Shown one piece after another: positions 51,835-60,311 of a DNA stretch of 64,000 nt (positions within the stretch are counted from its first letter, which is position 1; every line of letters starts with the position of its first letter). Source of the stretch: Streptomyces sp. JH34 (GTDB lineage Bacteria; Actinomycetota; Actinomycetes; Streptomycetales; Streptomycetaceae); NCBI RefSeq assembly GCF_029428875.1, contig NZ_JAJSOO010000001.1:6668501-6732500 (forward strand), in the 5' to 3' direction. The position numbers and the translations under genes are program-made. A model generated the notes under the pieces. That model did no database searches and was not told the DNA's origin. It saw only the letters and a list, made by a program, of their open reading frames with translations.

Positions 51835-53199
51835 TCAGCCCGTCTTGGACTCCGCGTAGTTCCGCAGGAACAGCGCCTCGGCGACCGAGAGCCGCTCGAG
51901 CTCCGCGGGGGAGACGCTCTCGTTCACGGCGTGGATCTGCGCCTCGGGCTCGCTCAGCCCGATGAGCAGGATCTCCGCCTCCGGATACAGGGCGGCCAGG
52001 GTGTTGCACAGCGGGATGGAGCCGCCCATGCCGGAGGACTGCATCTCCTCACCCGGGTACGCCAGCCGCATGGCCTCGGCCATCGAGGTGTAGGCGGGAC
52101 TGGTGATGTCGGCGCGGAAGGGCTGCCCCTGGCCGACCTGTTCGACGGAGACCCGCGCTCCCCAGGGGGTGTGGGACTCCAGGTGGGCGGTCAGCAACTT
52201 CGTGGCGTCGGCCGCGTCCTGGCCCGGCGGCACGCGCAGGCTGATCTGGGCCCGGGCACTCGCCTGCAGCGACGGGGTGGCTCCGACGACCGGCGGGCAG
52301 TCGATGCCGATGACGGTGACCGCGGGCCGCGCCCAGACGCGGTCGGCGACCGTCCCCGTGCCGATCAGCTCCACACCGTCGAGCACCTTGGCGTCCGTGC
52401 GGAACTCGCCCTCCGGGTACTGCAGCCCGTCCCACGCCGCGTCGGTCGTGAGCCCGTCGACCGTCGTCGTACCGTCCTCCGCGCGAAGGGAGGCCAGCAG
52501 CTGGATCATCGCGGCCAGCGCGTCCGGGGCCGCGCCGCCGAACTGCCCCGAGTGCAGGTTCCCCTCGAGGGTGTCCAGCCGCACCCGCAGCATGGTCATG
52601 CCCCGAAGCGTGGCGGTGACGGTGGGCAGCCCGACACGGAAGTTGCCGGTGTCACCGATGACGATCGTGTCGGCGGCGAGCAGCTCCGGGTGTGCCTCGG
52701 CGTAGCGTTCGAGGCCGCCCGTGCCCTGCTCCTCGGAGCCCTCCGCGATCACCTTGACGGAGACCGGGACGCCGCCGTTCGCCTTGAGGGCGCGCAGCGC
52801 GAGCAGGTGCATGATGAAGCCGCCCTTGCAGTCCGCGGCACCCCGGCCGAACCAGCGGCCGTCCCGCTCGGTCAGCTCGAACGGCGGGGAGAGCCAGGCG
52901 GACTCGTCCAGCGGAGGCTGCACGTCGTAGTGCGCGTAGAGCAGGACCGTGGGAGCTCCGGCCGGACCGGGCAGGTAGCCGTACACCGACTGCGTTCCGT
53001 CGGGGGTGTCGAGCAGGGCGACGTCCTGGAAGTCCTCGGCGCGCAGCGCGTCGGCGACCCAGCCGGCCGCCGCCTCGCACTCGCTCCTGGGGAACTGCGC
53101 GGGGTCCGCCACCGACCGGAAGGCCACCAGCTCGGCGAGCTCCGTCTTCGCGCGGGGCATCAGCGAGGCGACGGTCTCGGAAATCGGACGGGCGGTCAT
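51835..53199 (-). CDS. M20 family dipeptidase
   Basis: A 454-residue zinc aminoacyl-dipeptidase (carnosine dipeptidase-like). Metal and catalytic residues are visible: H90 and D92 (LYAHYDVQPP), D123 (RGAADCKGG), and E156/E157 (EGSEEQG), with the C-terminal IHAVNES histidine. A lid/dimerisation domain starts at about residue 190 with LHSGQFGG. It cleaves dipeptides in the cytosol. ATG 53199 has GAGGAG seven bases upstream and is preferred over GTG 53205. Confidence 0.92.
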   Translation of the reverse strand: MTARPISETVASLMPRAKTELAELVAFRSVADPAQFPRSECEAAAGWVADALRAEDFQDVALLDTPDGTQSVYGYLPGPAGAPTVLLYAHYDVQPPLDESAWLSPPFELTERDGRWFGRGAADCKGGFIMHLLALRALKANGGVPVSVKVIAEGSEEQGTGGLERYAEAHPELLAADTIVIGDTGNFRVGLPTVTATLRGMTMLRVRLDTLEGNLHSGQFGGAAPDALAAMIQLLASLRAEDGTTTVDGLTTDAAWDGLQYPEGEFRTDAKVLDGVELIGTGTVADRVWARPAVTVIGIDCPPVVGATPSLQASARAQISLRVPPGQDAADATKLLTAHLESHTPWGARVSVEQVGQGQPFRADITSPAYTSMAEAMRLAYPGEEMQSSGMGGSIPLCNTLAALYPEAEILLIGLSEPEAQIHAVNESVSPAELERLSVAEALFLRNYAESKTG

Positions 53200-53393
53200 G
53201 GGCACGCTCCTCGTGGGTGCGACGTTAGGACTATGGCGCGCTGTGCACGCGGCCGGGGGCGACGCCGTGGTCGCGGCGTTGCGTGTACGACGAATTCATG
53301 GCTGATCCTCCCACAGCGGAGTTCGGCCGCGGCGCGCCGTAGGATGCCGTGAGCAGTTGGGGCCACTGGTCGGATCGGGAGCAGAAGCACATC

Positions 53394-54659
53394 GTGAGCA
53401 GCGAGAACGCAGACGCCGGACGTGAGCCGGATGAGTCGTCGTCGGTACCGCAGGAGTCCTCGGTATGGGACGTCGTCGTGGTCGGCGCGGGTCCGGCCGG
53501 GGCTTCCGCGGCGTATGCGGCGGCCGTCGCAGGCCGCCGGGTGCTGTTGCTGGAGAAGGCGGAGATCCCGCGCTACAAGACATGCGGCGGCGGAATCATC
53601 GGGTTCTCGCGGGATTCCCTGCCCCCCGGGTTCGAACTGCCCCTGAAGGACCGGATCCACGCGGTCACCTTCTCGCTCAACGGGAAGCTGGCGCGCACCC
53701 GCAAGTCCAAGCGGATGCTCTTCGGGCTGATCAACCGGCCGGAGTTCGACGCCGGTCTGGTGGAGGAGGCACAGAAGGCGGGCGCCGAGCTGCGCACGGG
53801 CGTGGCGGTGACGCGGGTCGAGCAGCACGGCACCGCGGTGCCCGACCGGCGCACGGTCGCCGTGGTGCTGGCCGGCGGTGAGACGGTGCTCGCACGCGCC
53901 GTCGTCGGCGCGGACGGGAGCGCGGGCCGGATAGGGGCCCATGTGGGTGTGAAGCTCGACCAGGTGGACCTCGGACTCGAGGCGGAGATCCCTGTTCCCG
54001 AGACGGTCGCCGAGGACTGGGCGGGCCGGGTGCTCATCGACTGGGGTCCGATGCCCGGGAGTTACGGCTGGGTCTTCCCCAAGGGCGACACACTGACCGT
54101 CGGAGTGATCTCGGCGCGCGGCGACGGGGCGGGCACCAAGCGGTACCTGGAGGACTTCGTCGGCCGGCTGGGCCTTGCGGGCTTCGAGCCGACGATCTCC
54201 TCCGGTCATCTGACCCGCTGCCGCAGTGAGGACTCGCCGCTCTCCCGCGGAAGGGTCGTGGTCTGCGGCGACGCCGCCGGGCTGCTGGAGCCCTGGACCA
54301 GGGAGGGGATCTCCTTCGCCCTGCGGTCCGGGCGGCTCGCGGGTGAGTGGGCGGTGCGGATCGCGGAGTCGCACGACGCGGTCGACGCCCGGCGGCAGGC
54401 ACTCAACTACGCGTTCGCGATCAAGGCAGGGCTGGGCGTGGAGATGAGCGTCGGACGCCGCATGCTCAAGCTCTTCGAGCGGCGCCCCGGACTCCTGCAC
54501 GCGGTGCTGACGGGCTTCCGCCCCGCCTGGAACGCCTTCGCCGGAATCACCCGGGGGACGACGTCGCTGGCCGAGCTGGTCCGCTCGCATCCGCTGGCCC
54601 AGCGCGCGCTGCACGCGATGGACCGTCAGGGGGCGGACCGGGTCAGCTCCCGGCCGTGA
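53394..54659 (+). CDS. Geranylgeranyl reductase family flavoprotein
   Basis: A 421-residue FAD-dependent reductase. The GAGPAG dinucleotide motif is at residues 31-36, KTCGGGIIG follows at about 62-70, and VVCGDAAGLLEPWTREGISFAL is the second FAD motif. The family reduces isoprenoid double bonds, for example menaquinone or geranylgeranyl chains. A GTG at 53349 could extend it. GTG 53394 agrees with the start I remember for Streptomyces relatives (MSSENADA). Its 3' end overlaps the convergent Ddn-like gene by 17 bp. Confidence 0.9.
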   Translation: MSSENADAGREPDESSSVPQESSVWDVVVVGAGPAGASAAYAAAVAGRRVLLLEKAEIPRYKTCGGGIIGFSRDSLPPGFELPLKDRIHAVTFSLNGKLARTRKSKRMLFGLINRPEFDAGLVEEAQKAGAELRTGVAVTRVEQHGTAVPDRRTVAVVLAGGETVLARAVVGADGSAGRIGAHVGVKLDQVDLGLEAEIPVPETVAEDWAGRVLIDWGPMPGSYGWVFPKGDTLTVGVISARGDGAGTKRYLEDFVGRLGLAGFEPTISSGHLTRCRSEDSPLSRGRVVVCGDAAGLLEPWTREGISFALRSGRLAGEWAVRIAESHDAVDARRQALNYAFAIKAGLGVEMSVGRRMLKLFERRPGLLHAVLTGFRPAWNAFAGITRGTTSLAELVRSHPLAQRALHAMDRQGADRVSSRP

Positions 54660-55098
54660 TCCGGAAGACCGGGTGGTCGGGGCAGGCGGCCAGGAGCTCG
54701 GCGTCGGTCGACTTCACCGTGACGCCCTGGAAGTACTGGTTGACCTCCCAGCCCCAGCGCTTCAGATAGGCGCGCAGGATCCGCGCCTTCTGCTCGTCGT
54801 CCGCGATCTCCGTGGCGGTGAAGGCGTGGACCTTCCGGCCCACCTTGAGCTCTCCGCCTCCGGCCACGCGCATGTTGCGCACCCACTGGGAGTGGCCGCG
54901 GGCGGAGACCAGGTACTGCGCGCCGCCGTGGTGGTGGGGGTTCACGGGGACGCGCTGCATCCGGCCGCTTCTGCGGCCCCGCACCGACATCTCGGCGGAG
55001 CCGAGGAGGCTGACGCCGTGGCGTGCGAGCCAGCCGATGACGCCGTTCAGACGCTGTGCGAGGGCGCCGGCCTGGAGGTAGTAGGGCTGCTGCGACAT
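54643..55098 (-). CDS. Ddn-like nitroreductase/quinone reductase (F420-dependent family)
   Basis: A 151-residue protein of the deazaflavin (F420)-dependent nitroreductase family. RGRRSGRMQRVPVNPHHHGGAQYLVSARG and QWVRNMRVAGGGELKVG are the hallmark segments, read as two blocks. It would use reduced F420 to reduce quinones or nitro compounds. GGAG lies seven bases before ATG 55098. It is divergent from a TetR gene with strong palindromes between them, so induction by a toxic ligand is likely. Confidence 0.88.
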   Translation of the reverse strand: MSQQPYYLQAGALAQRLNGVIGWLARHGVSLLGSAEMSVRGRRSGRMQRVPVNPHHHGGAQYLVSARGHSQWVRNMRVAGGGELKVGRKVHAFTATEIADDEQKARILRAYLKRWGWEVNQYFQGVTVKSTDAELLAACPDHPVFRITAGS

Positions 55099-55117
55099 GG
55101 GTGGCTCCCGCCGTTGT

Positions 55118-55185
55118 GAGAGCACTGCTCTCGCTTGAGAGCAGTGTGCACGAGTGCGGTGCTCGAAAGCAAGAGCAGTGCTCTC
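55118..55185. promoter_or_regulatory. Two palindromic operators between Ddn-like and TetR genes
   Basis: GAGAGCACTGCTCTC (55118-55132) is a perfect palindrome. AAGAGCAGTGCTCTC (55171-55185) matches it except at the outer left base and the symmetric centre. The half-site GAGAGCAGTG lies between them (55137-55146). The two full sites begin 53 bp apart, about five helical turns, so two repressor dimers could bind one face of the DNA. Confidence 0.8.
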
Positions 55186-55224
55186 GTTCGTGTGCGGTGA
55201 TCCGCCCCGTGGCAGACTGAGGCC

Positions 55225-55935
55225 ATGAGCACCATTCGAGGAGCCAGGGAACGCGCCCGCGTCGAAGTCACCGCGGCGATCAAGGACGAGGCCAGGAAGC
55301 AGCTCGCGGCCGAGGGTGCCGCGAAGCTCTCCCTGCGCGCCGTGGCCCGGGCTCTCGGCATGGTGTCCTCCGCGCTCTACCGCTACTTCCCCAGCCGGGA
55401 CGACCTGCTGACGGCCCTCATCGTCGACGCCTACGACGCGGTGGGCGAAGCCGCGGAGTCGGCCCGTACGGCATCCGGCGGTTCGACGGGCCCCCACCCC
55501 GCCCGCTGGACGGCGGTCGCCTGCGCGGTCCGGGACTGGGCCCTCGCTCACCCTCACGAGTACGCGCTGATCTACGGCTCGCCCGTCCCCGGATACACCG
55601 CTCCGCTGGACACCGTCGGCCCTGCCTCCCGTGTGGGCCAGGTCTTCATCGGTCTCGTGCGCGACGCCCACCTCGCCGAAGGTCTCGCCGTCCCTCCGCT
55701 GAGCGCCGAACTGCGTCCCGAGGCCGTGCGTATGGCAGCCGATCTTGCCCCCGGCCTTCCGCCCGCCGTCGTGACGGCCCTGGTCTCCGCGTGGGCGCAG
55801 CTCTTCGGGCTGATCTCCTTCGAACTCTTCGGCCAGTTCGAGCGGGTGGTGGAGGCGCGTGAACAGTTCTTCCGGCACGCCGTTCACGAGCTCGGGCGCT
55901 CGGTGGGCCTGCTCGACGGCCGCCCCGCACGCTGA
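55225..55935 (+). CDS. TetR family regulator with WHG-type C-terminal domain
   Basis: A 236-residue TetR repressor. The helix-turn-helix LSLRAVARALGMVSSALYRYFPSRDDLLTALI is read at about residues 36-67 in two blocks. The C-terminal domain begins WTAVACAVRDWALAHPHEYALIYGSPVPGY, a TetR_C_13 (WHG)-like signature. It is divergent from the Ddn-like gene and very probably binds the GAGAGCANTGCTCTC operators, controlling itself and the reductase. Confidence 0.92.
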   Translation: MSTIRGARERARVEVTAAIKDEARKQLAAEGAAKLSLRAVARALGMVSSALYRYFPSRDDLLTALIVDAYDAVGEAAESARTASGGSTGPHPARWTAVACAVRDWALAHPHEYALIYGSPVPGYTAPLDTVGPASRVGQVFIGLVRDAHLAEGLAVPPLSAELRPEAVRMAADLAPGLPPAVVTALVSAWAQLFGLISFELFGQFERVVEAREQFFRHAVHELGRSVGLLDGRPAR

Positions 55936-55974
55936 CCTGGGTCGACCCGCCGGCCGCACGGGCGGCTGATGAAT

Positions 55975-56300
55975 GTGGTCATGACCCGTCGGCTGGGCGC
56001 CGAGTTCGCGGCCCGTTCCGAGGAGCCGGAGCCGACGACGGCCTCGGACGAACTGACCGACGGGAGCGGGAGGTCATGGCCTTGGTCGGCATGGGGTCTC
56101 CGACGCGGAGATCGCCCGCCGGCTCACCGTCAGCCCGCTCACCGTCAGGGCGCCACGTCAGCCGCGCGATGTTCGAGCCGGGAGCCGGGAGCCGGGAGCC
56201 GGGAGCCGGGAGCCGGGAGCCGGGAGCCGGGAGCCGGGAGCCGGGAGCCAGGAGCGGGGCCCCACTCGTCGTGCCGGCTTACGAGCCGGGGCCGGTCCGC
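55975..56300 (+). pseudogene. Decayed LuxR/NarL-type response regulator, C-terminal part
   Basis: Piecing three frames together gives the end of a NarL-type regulator: MTRRLGAEFAARS (linker), LTD-RERE-VMALVGMG (base lost near 56062), LSDAEIARRLTVSPLTVR (base lost near 56094), then HVSRAMFE (extra base near 56150) and finally PLVVPAYEPG. Single-base changes at three points break the frame. A heptamer repeat array is inserted between HVSRAMFE and PLVV, where the recognition helix normally continues. The receiver domain is absent. Two small membrane-protein genes and an orphan palindrome remain nearby. Confidence 0.8.
56175..56258 (+). repeat. GAGCCGG heptamer minisatellite
   Basis: Ten perfect tandem copies of GAGCCGG (56175-56244) are followed by two degenerate ones (GAGCCAG, GAGCGGG). 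The array lies inside the decayed LuxR gene. Seven is not a multiple of three, so copy changes shift the frame. Confidence 0.95.
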
Positions 56301-56575
56301 CCCGGCCGGCTCGGCTGGACGGACGGCAGGCGTCGCTCTTCTGCCGTGCGGGGAAACCGCCACAGCACATGGGCGACCCGGACGGCGAAGGCCAGTGCTC
56401 CGAGTACGGCCCCGACGCGGAGCAGGACTCCTTCGGCCCCGTTCGGCAGATCGAGGAGCATGGCAGGGAGAAAGACCCCGGCGAACGTCGCCGCGGCCAC
56501 GAGGGCTCCGCTGAAGAAGGCGTAGCCGATCTCGACGGTCATCGCGTCCCGCTCAGCCTGCGTGCGTCGTGACAT
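56279..56575 (-). CDS. Small membrane protein, DUF6332-like
   Basis: A 98-residue protein with two or three hydrophobic helices (GYAFFSGALVAAATFAGVFL and LLRVGAVLGALAFAVRVAHV). The N-terminal RRTQAERDAMTVEIGYAF is the signature I associate with DUF6332. Function is unknown. Its 3' end lies just beyond the region of the LuxR remnant on the other strand. Confidence 0.7.
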   Translation of the reverse strand: MSRRTQAERDAMTVEIGYAFFSGALVAAATFAGVFLPAMLLDLPNGAEGVLLRVGAVLGALAFAVRVAHVLWRFPRTAEERRLPSVQPSRPGRTGPGS

Positions 56576-56670
56576 GTCCGGAGTTTCACAGCGAGCAGGG
56601 TCCTAGGCAAGGACGCCTTCACGGTCGAGACGCTCGGGGGCCTCCACGTCGCTGTCGTGCCGGAGCCGCG

Positions 56671-57039
56671 TCAGGCGCCCTGAGGATGCGCCGAGTGGCC
56701 CCGGCGGGGGCCCTGCACCAGCCGGGAGAACCAGCCGAGTGCGCAGGCCTGGACGAGTACGGAGACCACCAGGGCGAGATAGACGAACCATGCGGGGCCT
56801 CCCGCGTCGGCCCCGGCCATCGCGCTGCCGAGGAGGAAGACGAACACGGTCGGCGCGGCGAGGAAGAACAGCCAGACGCCCGCGAACGAGGCGTCGTCGT
56901 GGGACACGAACAGAGTGTCCACCGCGACGAACACCGCGACCGCCAGGACGAGGCCGAGGTAGATCCGCGAAGCCGTGTTGCCGAAGGTCAGTCGTGCCGG
57001 CGTGCGCAGGTGCCGCGAGATCGAAAGATGGTGCTTCAT
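56671..57039 (-). CDS. Small membrane protein (SCO4225-like family)
   Basis: A 122-residue protein with a cationic N terminus and four hydrophobic helices (RIYLGLVLAVAVFVAVDTLF, GVWLFFLAAPTVFVFLLG, WFVYLALVVSVLVQACALG). ASFAGVWLFFLAAPT is typical of the SCO4225 family of Streptomyces membrane proteins. GGGGAG lies six bases before the ATG. Upstream it has a strong palindrome with the style of a response-regulator site. Confidence 0.7.
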   Translation of the reverse strand: MKHHLSISRHLRTPARLTFGNTASRIYLGLVLAVAVFVAVDTLFVSHDDASFAGVWLFFLAAPTVFVFLLGSAMAGADAGGPAWFVYLALVVSVLVQACALGWFSRLVQGPRRGHSAHPQGA

Positions 57040-57074
57040 GGCCGCTCCCCGTCGATGGCTGATGCTCCCATCGT

Positions 57075-57114
57075 GCTCCGGAGCATCCGGAGGCGCCTGA
57101 GTACGCCTACTCAA
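57075..57114. promoter_or_regulatory. Two palindromes upstream of the SCO4225-like gene
   Basis: TGAGTACGCCTACTCA (57099-57114) is a 6+6 inverted repeat with a 4-bp centre. TGCTCCGGAGCA (57075-57086) is a perfect 12-bp palindrome. They lie 36-75 bp before the start codon, in promoter position. The GAGTA/TACTC half-sites look like NarL-type response regulator targets. Confidence 0.55.
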
Positions 57115-57118
57115 TCGC

Positions 57119-58342
57119 TCAGCTGTTCGTCGCGTGGCGGGCCGAGTAACCCAGGACCGCCGCCGTGGCGGCGAGCAGTGTCACGGTGGTGAGGGCCACC
57201 GGAAGGGAGATCCAGTCGGCGAGGAAGCCGATCACCGGCGGTCCCAGGAGCATCCCGCCGTACCCCAGTGTCGACGCGGCGGCCACCCCGCTGGGCCCGG
57301 CCAGTGCGCCCGCCCTGCCGACCGCGACGGGAAATATGTTGGCCAGGCCCAGACCGGCCACCGCGAAGCCGAGCAGCGCGAGCCAGAGGGCCGGGGCCAG
57401 TGCGCCGAGCAGCATCCCCGCCGCGGCCGTCGCCCCGCCCGCCACGAGGGTGCGGGTCTGTCCGAACCGTTCGAGGAGCGTGGTGCCGGTGAGTCTGCCG
57501 ACGGCCATCGTCAGTGCGAACAGGGAGTATCCGGCGGCGGCGGGGCCGGGGGACGCCCCCAGGTCCTGGCTGAGGTGCAGTGCGCCCCACTCGGCCAGTG
57601 CCCCCTCGCCGTAGGCCGTGCAGAGGGCGATGACGCCGAAGAGGATCACGATCCGGCGTGCCCGGGCGCTCGTCCCCTTCCGCGGCTCCGGGGCGTTCGC
57701 CGCCGGCTGCCCCGAGGAAGACGTGACGGTCCCACCGCGCAGGAGTGCGGGCCCGGTGACCGCGGTGACGACGAGGCCGACGCACGTCAGGGCGGCGAGG
57801 TGCGTCGCGGGCGAGAGGCCGCCCGCGACCAGGCCGCCCAGCCCCGCGCCGGCCATACCACCGAAGCTGAACGCTGCGTGGAAGCTGGGCATCACCGGGC
57901 GGCGCAGCTCCGCCACCAGATCGACGGCCGCGCTGTTCATCGCCACGTTCATCCCGCCGTACGCGGCGCCGAAGAGCAGCAGCACCAGGCCGAGCGAGAG
58001 AGCCGAACCCGTCCGTGCGGGAAGAGCGATGCTCAGTGACAGCAGTACGCCGCAGACCACGGTGACCGCATGGCTTCCGAAGCGCCGGCAGAGCCGCCCG
58101 GTGAGCATCATGGTGATCACCGCGCCCGCGGAGACGCCGAGCAGGGCGAGTCCGAGGGTGGAGGCGGTGGCTCCCGTCCGGTGCTTGATGGCCGGGATGC
58201 GGACCACCCAGCCGGCGAAGAGGAAGCCGTCGAGGGCGAAGAACACGGTCAGGGCGGTGCGGAGGCAGGCCGGCGGAAGTGGGGCGGTGGCTCCGCCAAG
58301 TCCCCCCGACGGGGCCGTCCGCAGTTTGTTTACGCGCGGCAC
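57119..58342 (-). CDS. MFS transporter
   Basis: A 407-residue major facilitator with 12 predicted helices. GRLCRRFGSHAV after helix 2 is the motif A-like loop, and GYGGMLLGPPVIGFLADW lies in helix 11. It resembles the YbjJ/FucP-like group. GTG 58342 lies seven bases after a TATGCT -10, pointing to a leaderless transcript. It is divergent from a ROK regulator, which suggests a sugar or sugar-derived substrate; this is inference. Confidence 0.88.
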   Translation of the reverse strand: MPRVNKLRTAPSGGLGGATAPLPPACLRTALTVFFALDGFLFAGWVVRIPAIKHRTGATASTLGLALLGVSAGAVITMMLTGRLCRRFGSHAVTVVCGVLLSLSIALPARTGSALSLGLVLLLFGAAYGGMNVAMNSAAVDLVAELRRPVMPSFHAAFSFGGMAGAGLGGLVAGGLSPATHLAALTCVGLVVTAVTGPALLRGGTVTSSSGQPAANAPEPRKGTSARARRIVILFGVIALCTAYGEGALAEWGALHLSQDLGASPGPAAAGYSLFALTMAVGRLTGTTLLERFGQTRTLVAGGATAAAGMLLGALAPALWLALLGFAVAGLGLANIFPVAVGRAGALAGPSGVAAASTLGYGGMLLGPPVIGFLADWISLPVALTTVTLLAATAAVLGYSARHATNS

Positions 58343-58463
58343 AAAGTGAGCATAGGATGGCCCCGACACCGCGCGCAAGGCCGCTGTCACGGTGACGGGC
58401 AGGTGAACGGTGCGGGGTGCCGGAGCGTCGGCAACACCCCCGGATCATGGGAGACTCGCCCCC
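58343..58463. promoter_or_regulatory. Divergent promoter region of the MFS and ROK genes
   Basis: On the minus strand TTGCGC (58378-58373) and TATGCT (58354-58349), with an 18-bp spacer, place the start on the MFS GTG. GTCACGGTGAC (58386-58396), a perfect 11-bp palindrome, lies just behind the -35 and is a candidate site for the ROK regulator encoded opposite. Confidence 0.5.
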
Positions 58464-59678
58464 ATGAACGGCAAGCCGACCAGCACGCGGACGAAGTTGG
58501 AGAGGGGCCGCAGCGCGCTCGGGCCCGCCCTGGAGCTCGTGCACACGGGACGCGCCCCCACCCGTGCCGTACTGACCTCCGAACTCGGCGTCACCCGTGC
58601 CACGGCGGGTGCGGTGGCCGCGGAGCTGGAGGCCCTCGGGCTCATCGAGGTCGACTCCAGCCCGGGCTCCGCCGCCGGTTCGCAGGGCCGTCCGTCCCAC
58701 CGTCTGTCCGTACAGGACGGCGGGCCCGTCGCTCTCGCGGCCCAGGTGCACTCCGACGGCTTCCGGGCCGCCCTGGTGGGGCTCGGCGGCCGGATCGTGG
58801 CCACCGCGCCCGGCTGCGTCGCCGTCATGGCCGACCCCGCCCAGGTCCTCGGCGAGGTTGTCGAGGCCGGGGCCCAACTCCTGCGCGACAGCGGGCTGCG
58901 CTGTGTCGGCGCCGGTCTCGCGGTGCCCTCCGCCGTGGCCGAACCCGAGGGGACGGCGCTCAATCCGCTGCACATCGCCTGGCCGGCCGGGGCGCCGGTC
59001 CGGGAGATCTTCTCCGCCTGCGTACGCGCGGCGGGGATCGACGGCCCCGCGTTCACCGGCAACGACGTCAACCTCGCCGCCCTGGCCGAGCACCGGCACG
59101 GTGCCGGCCGTGGCGCCCAGCACCTGCTGTGTGTCGCCACCGGCCACCGGGGGGTGGGCGGTGCCCTGGTCCTGGACGGCCGTCTCCACAGCGGCAGTTC
59201 GGGACTCGCCCTGGAAGTGGGGCACCTGACGGTGAACCCCGAGGGCCGCCCCTGCCACTGCGGCGGACGGGGCTGCCTCGACGTCGAGACCGACCCCCTC
59301 GCCTTCCTGACCGCGGCCCGCCGGGAGCCGGGCCCCGAGGAGTCCCTGCTCAAGCAGTCCGGTGACCTGCTGCGCACGGAGTACGGGGACCGCGCTGTGC
59401 GTGCCGCAGCGGAGGAGCTGATCGACCGGCTCGGCCTCGGCCTCGCCGGACTGGTCAACATCCTCAATCCGGACCGCATCATCCTGGGCGGGCTGCACCG
59501 CGACCTCCTGCAGGCCGCCCCCGAGCGGCTCCGGGCCGTCGTCGCCGACCGCAGCCTGTGGGGCCGCAGCGGCAGCGTGCCGATCCTCTCCTGCACGCTG
59601 GACCACAACAGCCTGGTGGGCGCCGCCGAGATGGCCTGGCAGCCCGTACTCGACGACCCGCTGGCCGCGCTGGCCTGA
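58464..59678 (+). CDS. ROK family transcriptional regulator
   Basis: A 404-residue NagC/XylR-type ROK protein. The N-terminal winged helix is LELVHTGRAPTRAVLTSELG then VTRATAGAVAAELEALGLIE. The sugar-kinase-like part keeps the ROK zinc motif CHCGGRGC and SSGLALEVGHLTVNP. The ATP loop is degenerate (AAQVHSDGFRAALV in place of DxGGT), so it senses rather than phosphorylates sugar. It is divergent from the MFS transporter. Confidence 0.88.
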   Translation: MNGKPTSTRTKLERGRSALGPALELVHTGRAPTRAVLTSELGVTRATAGAVAAELEALGLIEVDSSPGSAAGSQGRPSHRLSVQDGGPVALAAQVHSDGFRAALVGLGGRIVATAPGCVAVMADPAQVLGEVVEAGAQLLRDSGLRCVGAGLAVPSAVAEPEGTALNPLHIAWPAGAPVREIFSACVRAAGIDGPAFTGNDVNLAALAEHRHGAGRGAQHLLCVATGHRGVGGALVLDGRLHSGSSGLALEVGHLTVNPEGRPCHCGGRGCLDVETDPLAFLTAARREPGPEESLLKQSGDLLRTEYGDRAVRAAAEELIDRLGLGLAGLVNILNPDRIILGGLHRDLLQAAPERLRAVVADRSLWGRSGSVPILSCTLDHNSLVGAAEMAWQPVLDDPLAALA

Positions 59679-59721
59679 CCGGCGGCCGGAGAGTGCGCCG
59701 CCGACCGCCGTGCGGGCCCGC

Positions 59722-60145
59722 TCAGGCGGCGGCCAGGGCGAAGGCCCGCGCCGGATTGGCGACGAGTACCGCGTCCAGCACATCGTCACCGAGCGACCGC
59801 GCCAGTCGCGGGCGCAGGCGACGCAACAGGTACGGCATACCCGGCGTCTCCGGCACCGTGGTGTCGCCGCCGAGCGGCAACTGCCCGCCGAACCCGGCCT
59901 CCATGAGTGAGGCCAGCTGCTCGGGCAGCCGCCAGTCCGTGGCGTGGTGCGCGCGGGAGGGGCCGTCGAACGCCAGGAACGCGCCCGTCCGCGCCACATC
60001 GAACTGCGCGAGCCGTCGGGGAACCGCCCCAGGTGCCCGAGGATCACCCGTCGCGGTTCCACCCCCAGCTCGCCGCACAGCAGATCCAGCACGTCCGTCG
60101 CGGCCGTGCCCAGTTCCAGGTGGACGGCGATCGGAGGCCCCGTTC
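59722..60145 (-). pseudogene. Phosphotriesterase-family remnant, 5' truncated and frameshifted
   Basis: Two frames of one former gene adjoin. The upstream part reads PPIAVHLELGTAATDVLDLL and GVEPRRVILGHLGRFPD (60140 to about 60022). The downstream part reads AQFDVARTGAFLAFDGPSRA, QLPLGGDTT and NPARAFALAAA to the stop at 59722. A base is lost near 60020-60030. HLELG, ILGHL and LGGDTT are metal-binding segments of phosphotriesterase-like amidohydrolases. The first half of the enzyme is missing, so it cannot work. Confidence 0.75.
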
Positions 60146-60311
60146 GGTGTGGGGCCCACTTTCCGCCGCACGCTCGTCCGTGTGGACGACCGATCGGGTT
60201 GCGTCGATCACCTGAATACCCTGCGCAGGGGGCTTCGTGTTGCGTGGAAGAACGTCCCGTGGCGGGGTACTCCACGGATGCGAACCGGAGCACGGGTGAT
60301 CAACACGCTCC

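Noticed and set aside
56175..56258. Possible CRISPR array or origin iterons
   Set aside because: The unit is a 7-bp tandem repeat without spacers and lies within a degraded gene, so it is a minisatellite.
57111..60293. Open frame of about 1060 codons on the minus strand
   Set aside because: It runs antisense through the ROK regulator and MFS genes in a shadow frame. Its composition is Arg/Gly/Ala-rich without motifs, which is expected in very G+C-rich DNA.
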